Assembly: GCF_963666195.1 (NCBI RefSeq)
Contig: NZ_OY762653.1
Location: 2,592,501 to 2,656,500 of the forward strand
Source of the DNA: Trichococcus shcherbakoviae
Lineage (GTDB): Bacteria > Bacillota > Bacilli > Lactobacillales > Aerococcaceae
Direction: 5' to 3'
DNA length: 64,000 nucleotides
In this document: one piece after another, positions 27,707 through 35,654 of the stretch
How the letters are laid out: every line of letters begins with the position of its first letter
How positions within the stretch are numbered: the first letter of the stretch is position 1
Position numbers and translations under genes: made by a program
Notes under the pieces: model-generated
Told to the model about the DNA's origin: nothing
What the model saw: only the letters and a program-made list of their open reading frames with translations
Database searches by the model: none

Positions 27707-28573
27707 ATGGAAAAAATTGGTTTTATAGGAACGGGTGTCATGGGCTCATCCATGATCAGACATCTTTTGAATGCGGGCTATCCTGTCCATGTCTATAATC
27801 GAACGAAGAGCAGGGCTGATGCGGTCATCGCAGAGGGGGCAAAATGGTGCGATACGCCGGCCGATGTGACGGCGCAAGCAGATATCATCATCACGATAGT
27901 AGGCTATCCGACAGACGTTGAAGAGACCTATTTTGGTGATGCCGGAATCTTCTCGCAAGCGGATGACCACCATATTCTCATTGATATGACGACGAGTACG
28001 CCGACATTGGCGGAAAAAATATATGCTTTTGGGAAAGAAAAAGGGATTCGGACTCTGGATGCCCCGGTATCAGGCGGAGACAAGGGTGCGCAGAACGGAA
28101 CGCTCACAACGATGGTAGGCGGAGATGAAGAAACATTTGATGCCGCAAAAGATGTCTTGTCGGTTTTTTCGAGCAAAGTAATGCTGCAAGGACCAGCCGG
28201 CAGTGGCCAACACACTAAAATGGCCAACCAGATCATGGTTGCAGGCACGATGACCGGTATGACCGAGTTGCTTGTTTATTCTAAAGCTGCCGGATTGGAT
28301 CTGGAACGCGTAATCGAGCAAGTCGGTTCCGGCAGCGCCGCGAACTGGTCTTTGACGAACTATGGTCCTCGAATCCTGAAGGAAGATTACACAGCAGGGT
28401 TCTTCGTCAAACATTTTGTCAAAGACCTTAAAATTGCGCTGGATGAAGCGGAGAAGATGGGCATCGATTTGCCGGCTACAAGACAGGCGTCGCTCCTTTA
28501 CGAACAATTAGCGGACAAAGGTTTCGCTGATGATGGTACGCAAGCGTTGGTGAAGCTTTGGTGGGGCGAATAA
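27707..28573 (+). CDS. NAD(P)-dependent oxidoreductase, 3-hydroxyisobutyrate dehydrogenase family
   Basis: Beta-hydroxyacid dehydrogenase of 288 residues. Rossmann motif GFIGTGVMGSSMI at the N-terminus, the substrate signature DAPVSGGDKGAQNG, and the catalytic lysine segment GSGQHTKMANQ, all in register for the family. The substrate (3-hydroxyisobutyrate, tartronate semialdehyde, glyoxylate or succinic semialdehyde) cannot be told from sequence. AAGGGACGG precedes the ATG. A possible TATACT -10 at 27667-27672 lacks a good -35. Stands alone between two terminated units. Confidence 0.9.
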   Translation: MEKIGFIGTGVMGSSMIRHLLNAGYPVHVYNRTKSRADAVIAEGAKWCDTPADVTAQADIIITIVGYPTDVEETYFGDAGIFSQADDHHILIDMTTSTPTLAEKIYAFGKEKGIRTLDAPVSGGDKGAQNGTLTTMVGGDEETFDAAKDVLSVFSSKVMLQGPAGSGQHTKMANQIMVAGTMTGMTELLVYSKAAGLDLERVIEQVGSGSAANWSLTNYGPRILKEDYTAGFFVKHFVKDLKIALDEAEKMGIDLPATRQASLLYEQLADKGFADDGTQALVKLWWGE

Positions 28574-28641
28574 GGCGCACTGCTCAAATATTGATTTTCT
28601 TGGGTAAATTACAGTAAATTGATGCGCACTCAGAAAAAAAA

Positions 28642-28650
28642 TGCTAGAAT
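28642..28650 (+). promoter_or_regulatory. Extended -10 promoter of the YkuJ-like gene
   Basis: TGCTAGAAT (TGn plus TAGAAT) lies 33 bases before the start; no convincing -35. Confidence 0.45.
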
Positions 28651-28683
28651 AAATAAGAAGTTAGTCTTGAAAGGGGAAATATC

Positions 28684-28914
28684 ATGAAACCTTCACAGCT
28701 CTCAGCGATCCTTCGTCGCCTAGAAGTAATGATGGAAGACAATGGTGATGTCGAAATCCGTCGTTTTGAAAAAGCAGGCGTAGAACGTTGCGTCGTTAAA
28801 TACAACCGCGATACGGAAAGTTTTGAATTGGAAGAACACGATTCAAACCAAACTTATCAATTTGATGATCTTGATTTAGTTGCCATCGAAATTTACGAAT
28901 TATTACAAGATTAA
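28684..28914 (+). CDS. YkuJ-like small protein (DUF1797)
   Basis: A 76-residue acidic soluble protein resembling Bacillus YkuJ; function unknown. The pattern is helix (SQLSAILRRLEVMMED) followed by strands with alternating charge (DVEIRRFEKAGVERCVVKYN, ESFELEEHDSNQTYQFDDLDLVAIEIYELL). GAAAGGGG precedes the ATG. Monocistronic with a strong terminator. Confidence 0.8.
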   Translation: MKPSQLSAILRRLEVMMEDNGDVEIRRFEKAGVERCVVKYNRDTESFELEEHDSNQTYQFDDLDLVAIEIYELLQD

Positions 28915-28936
28915 TTCATCCATCCTTGCATGAACT

Positions 28937-28983
28937 AAGGCAGCGGGAAAATGAGTCGGCTCATTTTCCCGCTGCCTTTTTTT
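28937..28983 (+). terminator. Terminator of the YkuJ-like gene
   Basis: A perfect stem of about 20 bp (beginning AAGGCAGCGGGAAAATGAG, 4-nt loop) followed by T7. Confidence 0.95.
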
Positions 28984-29103
28984 GTCTTTTCCATTTTCAT
29001 GGGAATAAAGTGGCAATCATTAAAATTTTTTAATTTTTATGTAGAGTAATTCCGCAACATTCAGTATACTGTGTAATAAGGAAATAATTGAAGAGGTGGA
29101 ATA

Positions 29104-30393
29104 ATGGCAAACAAGATTTACGTAGGTTTATTAGGACTAGGAACGATAGGGACTGGCGTTGCCCGCATCATCGGCGGCCACCAAAATAAAATCAATCAAG
29201 TCGTCGGACAGGAAGTAGTCATCAAAACGGTTCTGGACCGCGATATCGAAAAATGCAAAACGTTCTTTGGCGATGCTGTTCATTGCACAGATAATTTTGA
29301 TGAGATTTTGAATGACGAAGAAATTTCGATCATAGTAGAATTGATCGGATATGTTCCGGCAGCAAAAGACTACATCTCCAAAGCTTTTGCTGCTGGAAAG
29401 CATGTCGTTTCAGCGAATAAAGATCTTGTGGCTTTGCATGGAAAAGAATTGGTCACTCTGGCGAAAGCGAACAAATGCGATTTCTTGTATGAAGCAGCTG
29501 TTGCTGGCGGTGTGCCGATCTTGCGTGCGATCACGGAAAGTTTCGCTTCCGACAACATCCAAAAAGTCATGGGAATCGTGAACGGTACGACCAACTTCAT
29601 GATGACGAAAATGGACAAAGAAGGCTACTCTTACGATGAAGCCTTGGCATTGGCACAGGAATTAGGCTTTGCTGAAAAAAATCCGACAAGCGATGTCGAT
29701 GGGTTGGATGCAGCGCGCAAAATGGTCATTTTGGCTCGTCTTGCCTTCGGAACGAATGATGTGACTTTGGATGATGTAGCAGTGACGGGTATCCGCAACG
29801 TTTCCATCAACGACATCAAATTGGCGAATCGTTTAGGCTACAAAATCAAGCTGATCGGTACTGCCGAAAAAATCGACGACAGCGTCAATGTGGAAGTCGG
29901 ACCGGTATTTGTTCCGGAATCACATCCTTTGGCCAGCGTCAACAATGAAATGAATGCTGTCTTTGTGGCTGGGGAAGCCCTTGGGGAGACGATGTTCTAC
30001 GGTGCTGGAGCTGGCGAGTTGCCTACCGCAACAGCCGTCGTCAGTGATGTGATGAATATCGCTAAAAATATCCTTATGGGAACCACCGGGAACATCTTTA
30101 ACGAATATGAGGTAGAGACCCGAATCGCGAAGCCTGAGCAGGTTATCAATCCTGTATTCATGCGTTTGGAAGTTACCGATCGTGCTGGACAGTTTTTGGA
30201 ATTGGCGAAAATCTTCGCCACTGCGGAAGTCAGCTTCGATAAAATCATCCAAGAGCCATTGGCAAACGGCAAAGCGATCATTGTCATCGTTACGCATCCG
30301 ATGTCGAAAGCGCAAGAAAATGAAATCATCCAGGCGATGGAAGATAATGATGATATGAAATTGAAAGTCCATTTCAAAGTGTTGGAACACTGA
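29104..30393 (+). CDS. hom: Homoserine dehydrogenase
   Basis: Reduces aspartate semialdehyde to homoserine, the branch to threonine and methionine. The 429-residue monofunctional protein has an N-terminal NAD(P) motif (GLLGLGTIGTGVARII), the catalytic core (VVSANKDLVALHG; EAAVAGGVPILR; GIVNGTTNFM; DVDGLDAARKM) and a C-terminal ACT-like domain from about residue 350 (RLEVTDRAGQFLELAKIF), as in feedback-inhibited enzymes. GAAGAGGTGG precedes the ATG. A -10 TATACT (29065-29070) lies upstream with a poor -35. First gene of a hom-thrB operon; thrC is not in this window. Confidence 0.97.
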   Translation: MANKIYVGLLGLGTIGTGVARIIGGHQNKINQVVGQEVVIKTVLDRDIEKCKTFFGDAVHCTDNFDEILNDEEISIIVELIGYVPAAKDYISKAFAAGKHVVSANKDLVALHGKELVTLAKANKCDFLYEAAVAGGVPILRAITESFASDNIQKVMGIVNGTTNFMMTKMDKEGYSYDEALALAQELGFAEKNPTSDVDGLDAARKMVILARLAFGTNDVTLDDVAVTGIRNVSINDIKLANRLGYKIKLIGTAEKIDDSVNVEVGPVFVPESHPLASVNNEMNAVFVAGEALGETMFYGAGAGELPTATAVVSDVMNIAKNILMGTTGNIFNEYEVETRIAKPEQVINPVFMRLEVTDRAGQFLELAKIFATAEVSFDKIIQEPLANGKAIIVIVTHPMSKAQENEIIQAMEDNDDMKLKVHFKVLEH

Positions 30394-30475
30394 TCGGATT
30401 TCTTTCGTATTTCGAACACACTAAAGAGTAAGAAATGATGAACCATCGTTCTTTTGGAAAGGATTGATTAGTAGG

Positions 30476-31345
30476 ATGTTTGATATCCGTGTACCGGCAA
30501 CTTCCGCCAATTTGGGGCCAGGGTTCGATTCCCTTGGATTGGCTGTATCATTATATTTGACCTTGACTGTAAAAGAAGAGGCCGACGAGTGGGAAATCCT
30601 CCATGATTTGGGAGCAGGGATTCCGACTGATAAAACGAATCTGATTATTGAAACCGCATTGTCTTTGGCGCCGGACATGGCGCCAAGGAAAATCACGATG
30701 ACGAGTGAAGTGCCTGCTGCCAGAGGTTTGGGCAGCAGTTCGGCTGCTATCGTTGCAGGGATTGAGTTGGCCAATCAATGCGCAGATCTGCAATTGAGCA
30801 TTGATGATAAAATTCAAATCGCAACACGCATTGAAGGCCATCCTGACAATGTGACACCTGCCATCACCGGAGATTTTACGGTCGGAGCCGTTTTGGATTC
30901 CAAAGTATACTGGACGAAAGCGAGTTTCCCTGAAACTGCTTTGGTAGTGACGATTCCGGAAAAGGAATTGTTGACGAAAGAGAGCAGGGCTGTTTTGCCG
31001 GATGCGCTTCCGTTCAAGGAAGCTATCAAAGGCAGCAGCATCTCGAATATGTTGGTGGCGGCTGTTTTCTCGGGTGACATCGAAAAAGCGGGCGCATTGA
31101 TGGAGCAGGATGTCTTCCATGAGCCTTATCGCGGCGCCTTGGTTCCGGAATTGAGTCAAGTTCGGGAATTGGGGCATGAGATGGGCGCGTACGGTACTTA
31201 CCTGAGTGGTGCCGGCACGACGATACTCACGATGATCCATCCTGAAAAGGCAGCAGCATTCGTAGCTGCGGCAAAAGCAGCTGTCAAAGACAGTGAAGTC
31301 AAGTTGCTGCATGTTGAAAAAAATGGCGTGCAAGTAATCAAATAA
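30476..31345 (+). CDS. thrB: Homoserine kinase
   Basis: GHMP-family kinase that phosphorylates homoserine for threonine synthesis. The 289-residue protein starts MFDIRVPATSANLGPGFDSLG, carries the ATP-binding motif VPAARGLGSSSAAIVAG (about residues 83-99) and the C-terminal GHMP motif YLSGAGTTILTM. I chose ATG 30476, with AAAGGA 12 bases upstream; a TTG at 30464 is an in-frame alternative lying too close to the same site. It lies 82 bp after hom. Confidence 0.95.
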   Translation: MFDIRVPATSANLGPGFDSLGLAVSLYLTLTVKEEADEWEILHDLGAGIPTDKTNLIIETALSLAPDMAPRKITMTSEVPAARGLGSSSAAIVAGIELANQCADLQLSIDDKIQIATRIEGHPDNVTPAITGDFTVGAVLDSKVYWTKASFPETALVVTIPEKELLTKESRAVLPDALPFKEAIKGSSISNMLVAAVFSGDIEKAGALMEQDVFHEPYRGALVPELSQVRELGHEMGAYGTYLSGAGTTILTMIHPEKAAAFVAAAKAAVKDSEVKLLHVEKNGVQVIK

Positions 31346-31352
31346 TAGTGGG

Positions 31353-31381
31353 CCCGAGGAGTAAAATCCTCGGGTTTTTTG
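31353..31381 (+). terminator. Terminator of hom-thrB
   Basis: An 8-bp stem (CCCGAGGA / TCCTCGGG) followed by T6, seven bases after the thrB stop. Confidence 0.92.
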
Positions 31382-31419
31382 TATTTTTGGGGGGGGCGCC
31401 CGCAAGATTAGGGGCGAAA

Positions 31420-31572
31420 GCGAGCAGAAAAGATGAATAACAGAAAGTTATCCATGTATTTAGGCCGAATGCGGGAAGAAAAGATGGATATCGGAAAGTT
31501 ATCCATGTCTTTGGGCCGGATGCGAGCAGAAAAGATGAATAACGGAAAGTTATCCATCTTTCCAGGCCCGAG
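31420..31572 (+). repeat. Three tandem 51-bp repeats with internal hairpins
   Basis: Units start at 31420, 31471 and 31522 (GCGAGCAGAAAAGATG or close variants). The first two are complete; the third diverges at its end. Each unit contains an inverted repeat, ATGRATAWC-GGAAA-GTTATCCAT type (for example 31433-31455). Because 51 is divisible by three, both strands are open and encode 17-residue repeats, but there is no ribosome-binding site or family resemblance, so I regard it as non-coding. Confidence 0.8.
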
Positions 31573-31621
31573 CGCAAGCGTCCGGATGTCTAACCGTGTT
31601 CTGAATCCCAGAAATCTGTGC

Positions 31622-31906
31622 CTAAGCTGACTACCACACACGGACAAAAAGCGTCCGTTTAGTGTTAGTCCTCTTAGTGCTCGATTTCTACCCGGGATTT
31701 GTCATGGCTCTTGCGATTTCAATCGCATAGAGACATGATACACTTGGGCGCTTGCGACCACAGTGCTACCCGACACTCTCCCGCATAGCATCGCGCTCCT
31801 CTTAGACGCGCTCTGCTATGCAGGGGGTTCCGCCTAATCTGATTAGCCTACATGGGCAAAAAGCAGCCCATTGCGGCTAATCCGTTTAGTGCTCGCCCCC
31901 TACCGC
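31622..31906. other. Cluster of long hairpins, non-coding
   Basis: Four strong hairpins follow one another. H1 31622-31677: CTAAG, GACTA and ACGGAC stems around loop AAAAAGC. H3 31702-31738: TCATG-CTC-TGCGAT stems. H4 31783-31821: GCATAGCA-TC-GCGC stem. H2 31841-31882: GATTAGCC and ATGGGC stems around loop AAAAAGCA. H1 and H2 share the loop and the flanking TTAGTGCTCG but have different, still paired, stems. CCGCATAGCATCGCGCTC occurs twice (31782 and again near 31903). No ORF with a ribosome-binding site is present. It may be one structured RNA or a nest of repeat elements. Confidence 0.6.
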
Positions 31907-31920
31907 ATAGCATCGCGCTC

Positions 31921-31948
31921 TTGTATTTTTTGGTTTATGCTTTATAAT
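31921..31948 (+). promoter_or_regulatory. Promoter for the yqeG operon
   Basis: TTGTAT (31921-31926), 16-bp spacer, TATAAT (31943-31948). A second TATAAT at 31965-31970 may also serve. The leader to yqeG is then about 200 nt; it contains GAGGCTGGGTCAAAAC (31990), which resembles short intergenic motifs I associate with lactic acid bacteria. Nothing else is recognised there. Confidence 0.55.
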
Positions 31949-32156
31949 GTTACTGGAATGGGGTTATAATATACAATTGGATAGTAGTGAGGCTGGGTCA
32001 AAACTTTTTTGCGGGGTACAGGATGTTTTTTTCGGATTGTGTGCCGTGCAGTTTTTCGGTTTTGGGGCGCGACTTGGGGGAGTTCTCTCGGGTTCTGCTT
32101 GAAAAGTGACGTTGTTGCTTTTTCCCGTCCTCTTATTTTTTTGATGAGGAGACATT

Positions 32157-32684
32157 ATGTTAAATAAATTCAAACCGACATGGATGGTGGAGTCCATCTA
32201 TCACATCACTCCGGAACAACTTGAAAAGAACAACATCAAAGGTGTACTGACCGATCTGGACAATACCTTGATCGCCTGGAATAATCCGGAAGGGACACAG
32301 GAATTGAAGGATTGGATCGCTTTGATGAAAGAAAATGCGATACCTGTCGTCATCATCTCCAACAACAGCGATAAGCGCATCAAGATAATCGCGGACAAGC
32401 TGCAATTGACTTATGTGCCAAGGTCCATGAAGCCTTCCCGCCGTGGGTACATCAAGGCAGCTGAACAGCTGCAGCTTCCGTTGGACCAGTGCCTGATGGT
32501 TGGGGACCAATTGCTTACGGATGTTTTTGGTGCAAATCGAGCGGGAGTCAAGAGTGTGTGGGTAATGCCGATCATCAATTCGGACGGATGGAATACGCGC
32601 ATAAATCGATTCTTTGAAAGAAAACTGCTGAAACGTTTGTTGAAAAATGATCCAGGAATGATATGGAGGAAATCACTTGACTAA
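32157..32684 (+). CDS. YqeG family HAD phosphatase
   Basis: HAD superfamily IIIA phosphatase of 175 residues. The nucleophile motif DLDNTL (GVLTDLDNTLIAW, about residues 33-45), the serine/threonine motif (VVIISNNS) and the acidic motif (MVGDQLLTDVFGANRAG) are all present. Physiological substrate unknown; some relatives act on phosphatidylglycerol phosphate. GATGAGGAG precedes the ATG. It heads the conserved yqeG-yqeH block and overlaps yqeH by 8 bp. Confidence 0.9.
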   Translation: MLNKFKPTWMVESIYHITPEQLEKNNIKGVLTDLDNTLIAWNNPEGTQELKDWIALMKENAIPVVIISNNSDKRIKIIADKLQLTYVPRSMKPSRRGYIKAAEQLQLPLDQCLMVGDQLLTDVFGANRAGVKSVWVMPIINSDGWNTRINRFFERKLLKRLLKNDPGMIWRKSLD

Positions 32685-33804
32685 AGAAGAATTAACAGAA
32701 GATCTCTATTGCATCGGCTGTGGGGCGAAAATCCAGACCGATGATCCGACCGAACGAGGGTATACCCCGGCGGCCGCTCTGCAAAAGGGATTGGATTCCG
32801 GGCAATTATACTGCCAACGCTGTTTCAGATTGCGCCACTACAATCAGATGGAAAAAGTATCCGTCACGGATGATGAGTTTTTGGCTATGCTGAATACCAT
32901 CTCGATGGAAGATGCCTTGATCGTCAACGTCATCGATCTGTTTGATGTGTACGGCAGCATGATCCCCGGCTTGCATCGCTTTGCGGGCAAAAATAAAGTG
33001 TTGGTTGTCGGAAATAAAGTGGATGTTTTGCCGAAATCGGTCAAACTGTCCCGTGTGAAGCAATGGTTGACGGAACAGGTGCAGTCAGTAGGCTTGCGCC
33101 CGGTTGATGTCATGCTGGTAAGCGGCAAGAAAGCGACGTCCATCGATGATCTGTTGGAAACCATCGAAGAACACCGGGATGGCAGAGATGTTTATGTCGT
33201 GGGCGTTACGAACGTAGGTAAATCCACTGTCATGAACCAGATCATCCGTGCGGCGACAGGCAACAAGGAAGATGTCATCACGACTTCCCAATTCCCTGGC
33301 ACAACGTTGGATCAGATCCGTATTCCTTTGGACGATGGGCATTTCCTCATCGATACGCCGGGGATCATCCATCATCATCAGATGGCGCATGTGCTGAGCC
33401 CGAAAGAATTGAAGCTCGTAGCGCCGCAACACGAAATCAAACCGATCACTTATCAATTGAACCCGGAACAGACACTGTTCTTGGGCGGCGCATCGCGCTT
33501 TGATTTCATCAGTGGAGAAAAATCATCCTTCACTTGCTATTTCTCGAATGACTTGAACATTCACCGCACCAAATTGGAAAAAGCGGATGAATTCTATGCA
33601 AAACATCTGGGGACCCTTCTTCAGCCGCCGTCTGCGGAAGACGCTGGAAATTTCCCGCCGTTGGTCAGACGTGAATTCAATGTCAAAGTACCGTCCGATA
33701 TCGTATTTTCCGGATTGGGATGGATTACTGTCCGCAAACCAGGTAAAGTCGCAGCATGGGTCCCGCAAGGCGTGGACGCTGTCATGCGCAAACCGATCAT
33801 TTAA
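32677..33804 (+). CDS. yqeH: Ribosome biogenesis GTPase YqeH
   Basis: Circularly permuted GTPase required for 30S subunit assembly. The 375-residue protein starts with a zinc finger (CIGCG...CQRCFRLRHYNQ), then the GTPase motifs in permuted order: G4 NKVD, G5 SGKKA, G1 GVTNVGKST, G3 DTPG, followed by a C-terminal RNA-binding region. The TTG start at 32677 is backed by TATGGAGG and gives a normal N-terminus (MTKEELTEDLYCIGCG). In Bacillus aroE follows; here a repeat element lies there instead. Confidence 0.95.
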   Translation: MTKEELTEDLYCIGCGAKIQTDDPTERGYTPAAALQKGLDSGQLYCQRCFRLRHYNQMEKVSVTDDEFLAMLNTISMEDALIVNVIDLFDVYGSMIPGLHRFAGKNKVLVVGNKVDVLPKSVKLSRVKQWLTEQVQSVGLRPVDVMLVSGKKATSIDDLLETIEEHRDGRDVYVVGVTNVGKSTVMNQIIRAATGNKEDVITTSQFPGTTLDQIRIPLDDGHFLIDTPGIIHHHQMAHVLSPKELKLVAPQHEIKPITYQLNPEQTLFLGGASRFDFISGEKSSFTCYFSNDLNIHRTKLEKADEFYAKHLGTLLQPPSAEDAGNFPPLVRREFNVKVPSDIVFSGLGWITVRKPGKVAAWVPQGVDAVMRKPII

Positions 33805-33806
33805 TT

Positions 33807-33934
33807 AGAAAAGCGGTACAAGCCCGCTCTGCCTCGAAAGAAATTTAGGAAATCTGCCCCTGAATGAGCATCGTAGAGCGCAATGGGTCAGATTTATCTA
33901 ATTTCCGAGAGGCAGGCTTGGAGCGCTAGCCATC
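33807..33934 (-). repeat. Dispersed palindromic repeat, short copy C
   Basis: This 128-bp element lies between yqeH and yhbY, three bases after the yqeH stop. Read on the minus strand it matches both ends and the centre of the 251-bp copy at 2847-3097 (GATGGCTAGCG, CCAAGCCTGCCTCTCGGAAA, GCGCTCTACGATGCTCATT, AGATTTCCTAAATTTCTTTC, CTTTTCT). The two arms (about 33812-33856 and 33889-33927) are imperfect inverted repeats, so the element can fold as one long hairpin in the operon transcript. No transposase is nearby; it looks like a non-autonomous element. Confidence 0.85.
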
Positions 33935-34034
33935 ATATGAGGTGCAGAATTACTTTGGGAATAAATAAAACACCAACGGTGATGCACTTTTGAAAAAAAT
34001 ATATTTTCTTAGAATAAAAAGACTGAGGTGTCAA

Positions 34035-34346
34035 ATGGAATTAAGAGGCAAACAAAAACAATATCTGAAAAAAGAAGCGCACCATATGAATCCGCTCTTC
34101 CAAGTGGGTAAAGGTGGATTGAACGAAGAGATGCTTTACCAAATCGGGGAAGCATTGGAGAAAAGGGAATTGCTGAAAATCGCTCTTCTGCAGAACACGG
34201 ATGAAGAAACGGAAGATGTCGCTGCAGTGATCGAAGAAAAACTGCAAGCGAAAGTCGTCCAACAGATCGGACGCACGCTTGTGTTGTTCAAACCCTCAAC
34301 CAAAGAAAAGAATCGTCGTTATTCGACTGTCGTTGAAAAAATCTAA
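34035..34346 (+). CDS. yhbY: Ribosome assembly RNA-binding protein YhbY
   Basis: CRM-domain protein that binds pre-ribosomal RNA and associates with the pre-50S subunit. The 103-residue protein starts MELRGKQKQYLKKEAHHMNPLFQVGKGGLNEEML, with the characteristic GxxG loop (GKGG) after the first helix. ATG 34035 has GAGGTG upstream; the frame extends 15 codons further without support. A TAGAAT at 34010-34015 could be a -10, possibly giving the genes after the repeat their own promoter. It lies 38 bp before nadD. Confidence 0.92.
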   Translation: MELRGKQKQYLKKEAHHMNPLFQVGKGGLNEEMLYQIGEALEKRELLKIALLQNTDEETEDVAAVIEEKLQAKVVQQIGRTLVLFKPSTKEKNRRYSTVVEKI

Positions 34347-34384
34347 AGGCAGGCCAATCCCTATTTTATTGAGGTGAGAAAAAA

Positions 34385-35050
34385 TTGATCACAACTTTAA
34401 ATTTGATCGGACAAACGGATTATATGATCATCGAAGAAACCGAGGTCGAGACGCAGATCGCTTTCCAGGACCGGAAACGCATCGGCATCATGGGAGGGAC
34501 CTTCAGTCCGCCCCATTTAGGCCATCTGATCGTCGCGCAGCAGGTTGGGGAACAACTCGGCTTGGATAAGATCTATTTCATGCCCGATGCCGAACCCCCT
34601 CATGTCGACGAAAAAGAATCGATCCCGGCGAAACATCGCGAGTCGATGGTGCGGTTGTCCATTGCGGGCAATCCGCTGTTCGATATCGAAACGATCGAGT
34701 TGGAGCGGGGCGGCAAGAGTTTCACGATCGAGACGATGAAATTATTGACTGCCATGCATCCGGACACCGATTATTATTTCATCATCGGCGGGGACATGGT
34801 GGAATACTTGCCGAAGTGGGAACGCATCGATGAATTGGTGCAACTTGTGCAGTTCGTCGGCGTCGCCAGGCCAGGATACGGAAGGGAAAGCATCTATCCG
34901 ATCATTTGGGTTGATGCGCCGTTGATCGACATCAGTTCGACGGAAATCCGCAAGATGGTCAAAACCGGCCGCTCGATCCGTTATTTGGTGAAAGAGGACG
35001 TCAAAGATTACATTTTGAAAGAAGGACTCTATCTCGATGACGAAGACTGA
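34385..35050 (+). CDS. nadD: Nicotinate-nucleotide adenylyltransferase
   Basis: Adenylates nicotinate mononucleotide in NAD synthesis. The core starts at RKRIGIMGGTFSPPHLGHLIVA with the (H/T)xGH nucleotidyltransferase motif (HLGH) and ends with ISSTEIRKMVKTGRSIRYLV, the ISSTxIR motif. A TTG at 34385, preceded by GAGGTGAG, gives 221 residues including a 30-residue N-terminal extension, which I recall as common in Enterococcus-type NadD. An internal ATG at 34424 is a weaker alternative. It overlaps yqeK by 14 bp. Confidence 0.94.
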   Translation: MITTLNLIGQTDYMIIEETEVETQIAFQDRKRIGIMGGTFSPPHLGHLIVAQQVGEQLGLDKIYFMPDAEPPHVDEKESIPAKHRESMVRLSIAGNPLFDIETIELERGGKSFTIETMKLLTAMHPDTDYYFIIGGDMVEYLPKWERIDELVQLVQFVGVARPGYGRESIYPIIWVDAPLIDISSTEIRKMVKTGRSIRYLVKEDVKDYILKEGLYLDDED

Positions 35051-35654
35051 GCTTGCATACACAGGGATCTATACGGATTGGACGCGGGAAGCCATTTTGG
35101 CGGAAGTGGAAAAACAGATGAAGCCATCGCGTTTTCAGCATGTGCTGCGGGTCGAAGCCTGTTCCATCCAATTGGCGGAAAAATACGGCGCAGCTGTGGA
35201 AGCCTGTTCTTTGGCCGCTCTCCTGCACGACTTTTCCAAAGAGCATGACCCGGAAAGCATGAAGGCAATCGTCCTGTCCGAAGGGATGGACAGCGAAATG
35301 ACCGGTTACGGCAGCGAAATCATGCATGGCCCTGTCGGCGCTTATTATGCCAAAACGCTATTCGGAATCACGGACGAGGCTATCCTTGGCGCAATCCGCC
35401 AGCATACAATCGGTGGCGAGACGATGACCCTGATCGGGAAAGTCCTCTTCATCGCCGATTACATCGAATCAGGACGCGCCTTCAAGGGTGTGGACGAAGC
35501 CAGAAGACTGGCTGCGGACAGCCTGGATGAGGCAGCATATTTTAAAATAGAAAAAACAATCATCCACCTGGTGAAGAAAGAACTGCCGATTTATCCCGGC
35601 ACAATCTATGTCTACAACAGTTGGATCCAAAGAAAAGTGGGGAAATCAGAATGA
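35037..35654 (+). CDS. yqeK: HD domain hydrolase YqeK, probable Ap4A hydrolase
   Basis: Bacterial symmetrical diadenosine tetraphosphatase of the HD superfamily. The 205-residue protein shows the metal-binding His in SRFQHVLRVE, the HD pair in LAALLHDFSKE, and later His/Asp ligands in IMHGPVGA, IRQHTIGG and FIADYIE. The start lies inside the end of nadD, with GAAGGA 11 bases upstream. Its stop overlaps rsfS by 4 bp (ATGA), showing coupling. Confidence 0.92.
   Translation: MTKTELAYTGIYTDWTREAILAEVEKQMKPSRFQHVLRVEACSIQLAEKYGAAVEACSLAALLHDFSKEHDPESMKAIVLSEGMDSEMTGYGSEIMHGPVGAYYAKTLFGITDEAILGAIRQHTIGGETMTLIGKVLFIADYIESGRAFKGVDEARRLAADSLDEAAYFKIEKTIIHLVKKELPIYPGTIYVYNSWIQRKVGKSE

Noticed and set aside
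30551-31405. Minus-strand frame of 284 codons across thrB
   Set aside because: Fully antisense to homoserine kinase with its motifs intact; composition is shadow-like.
31433-31630. A 65-codon frame made of 17-residue repeats
   Set aside because: It arises because the 51-bp DNA repeat is a multiple of three; both strands are open, there is no ribosome-binding site and no recognisable family.
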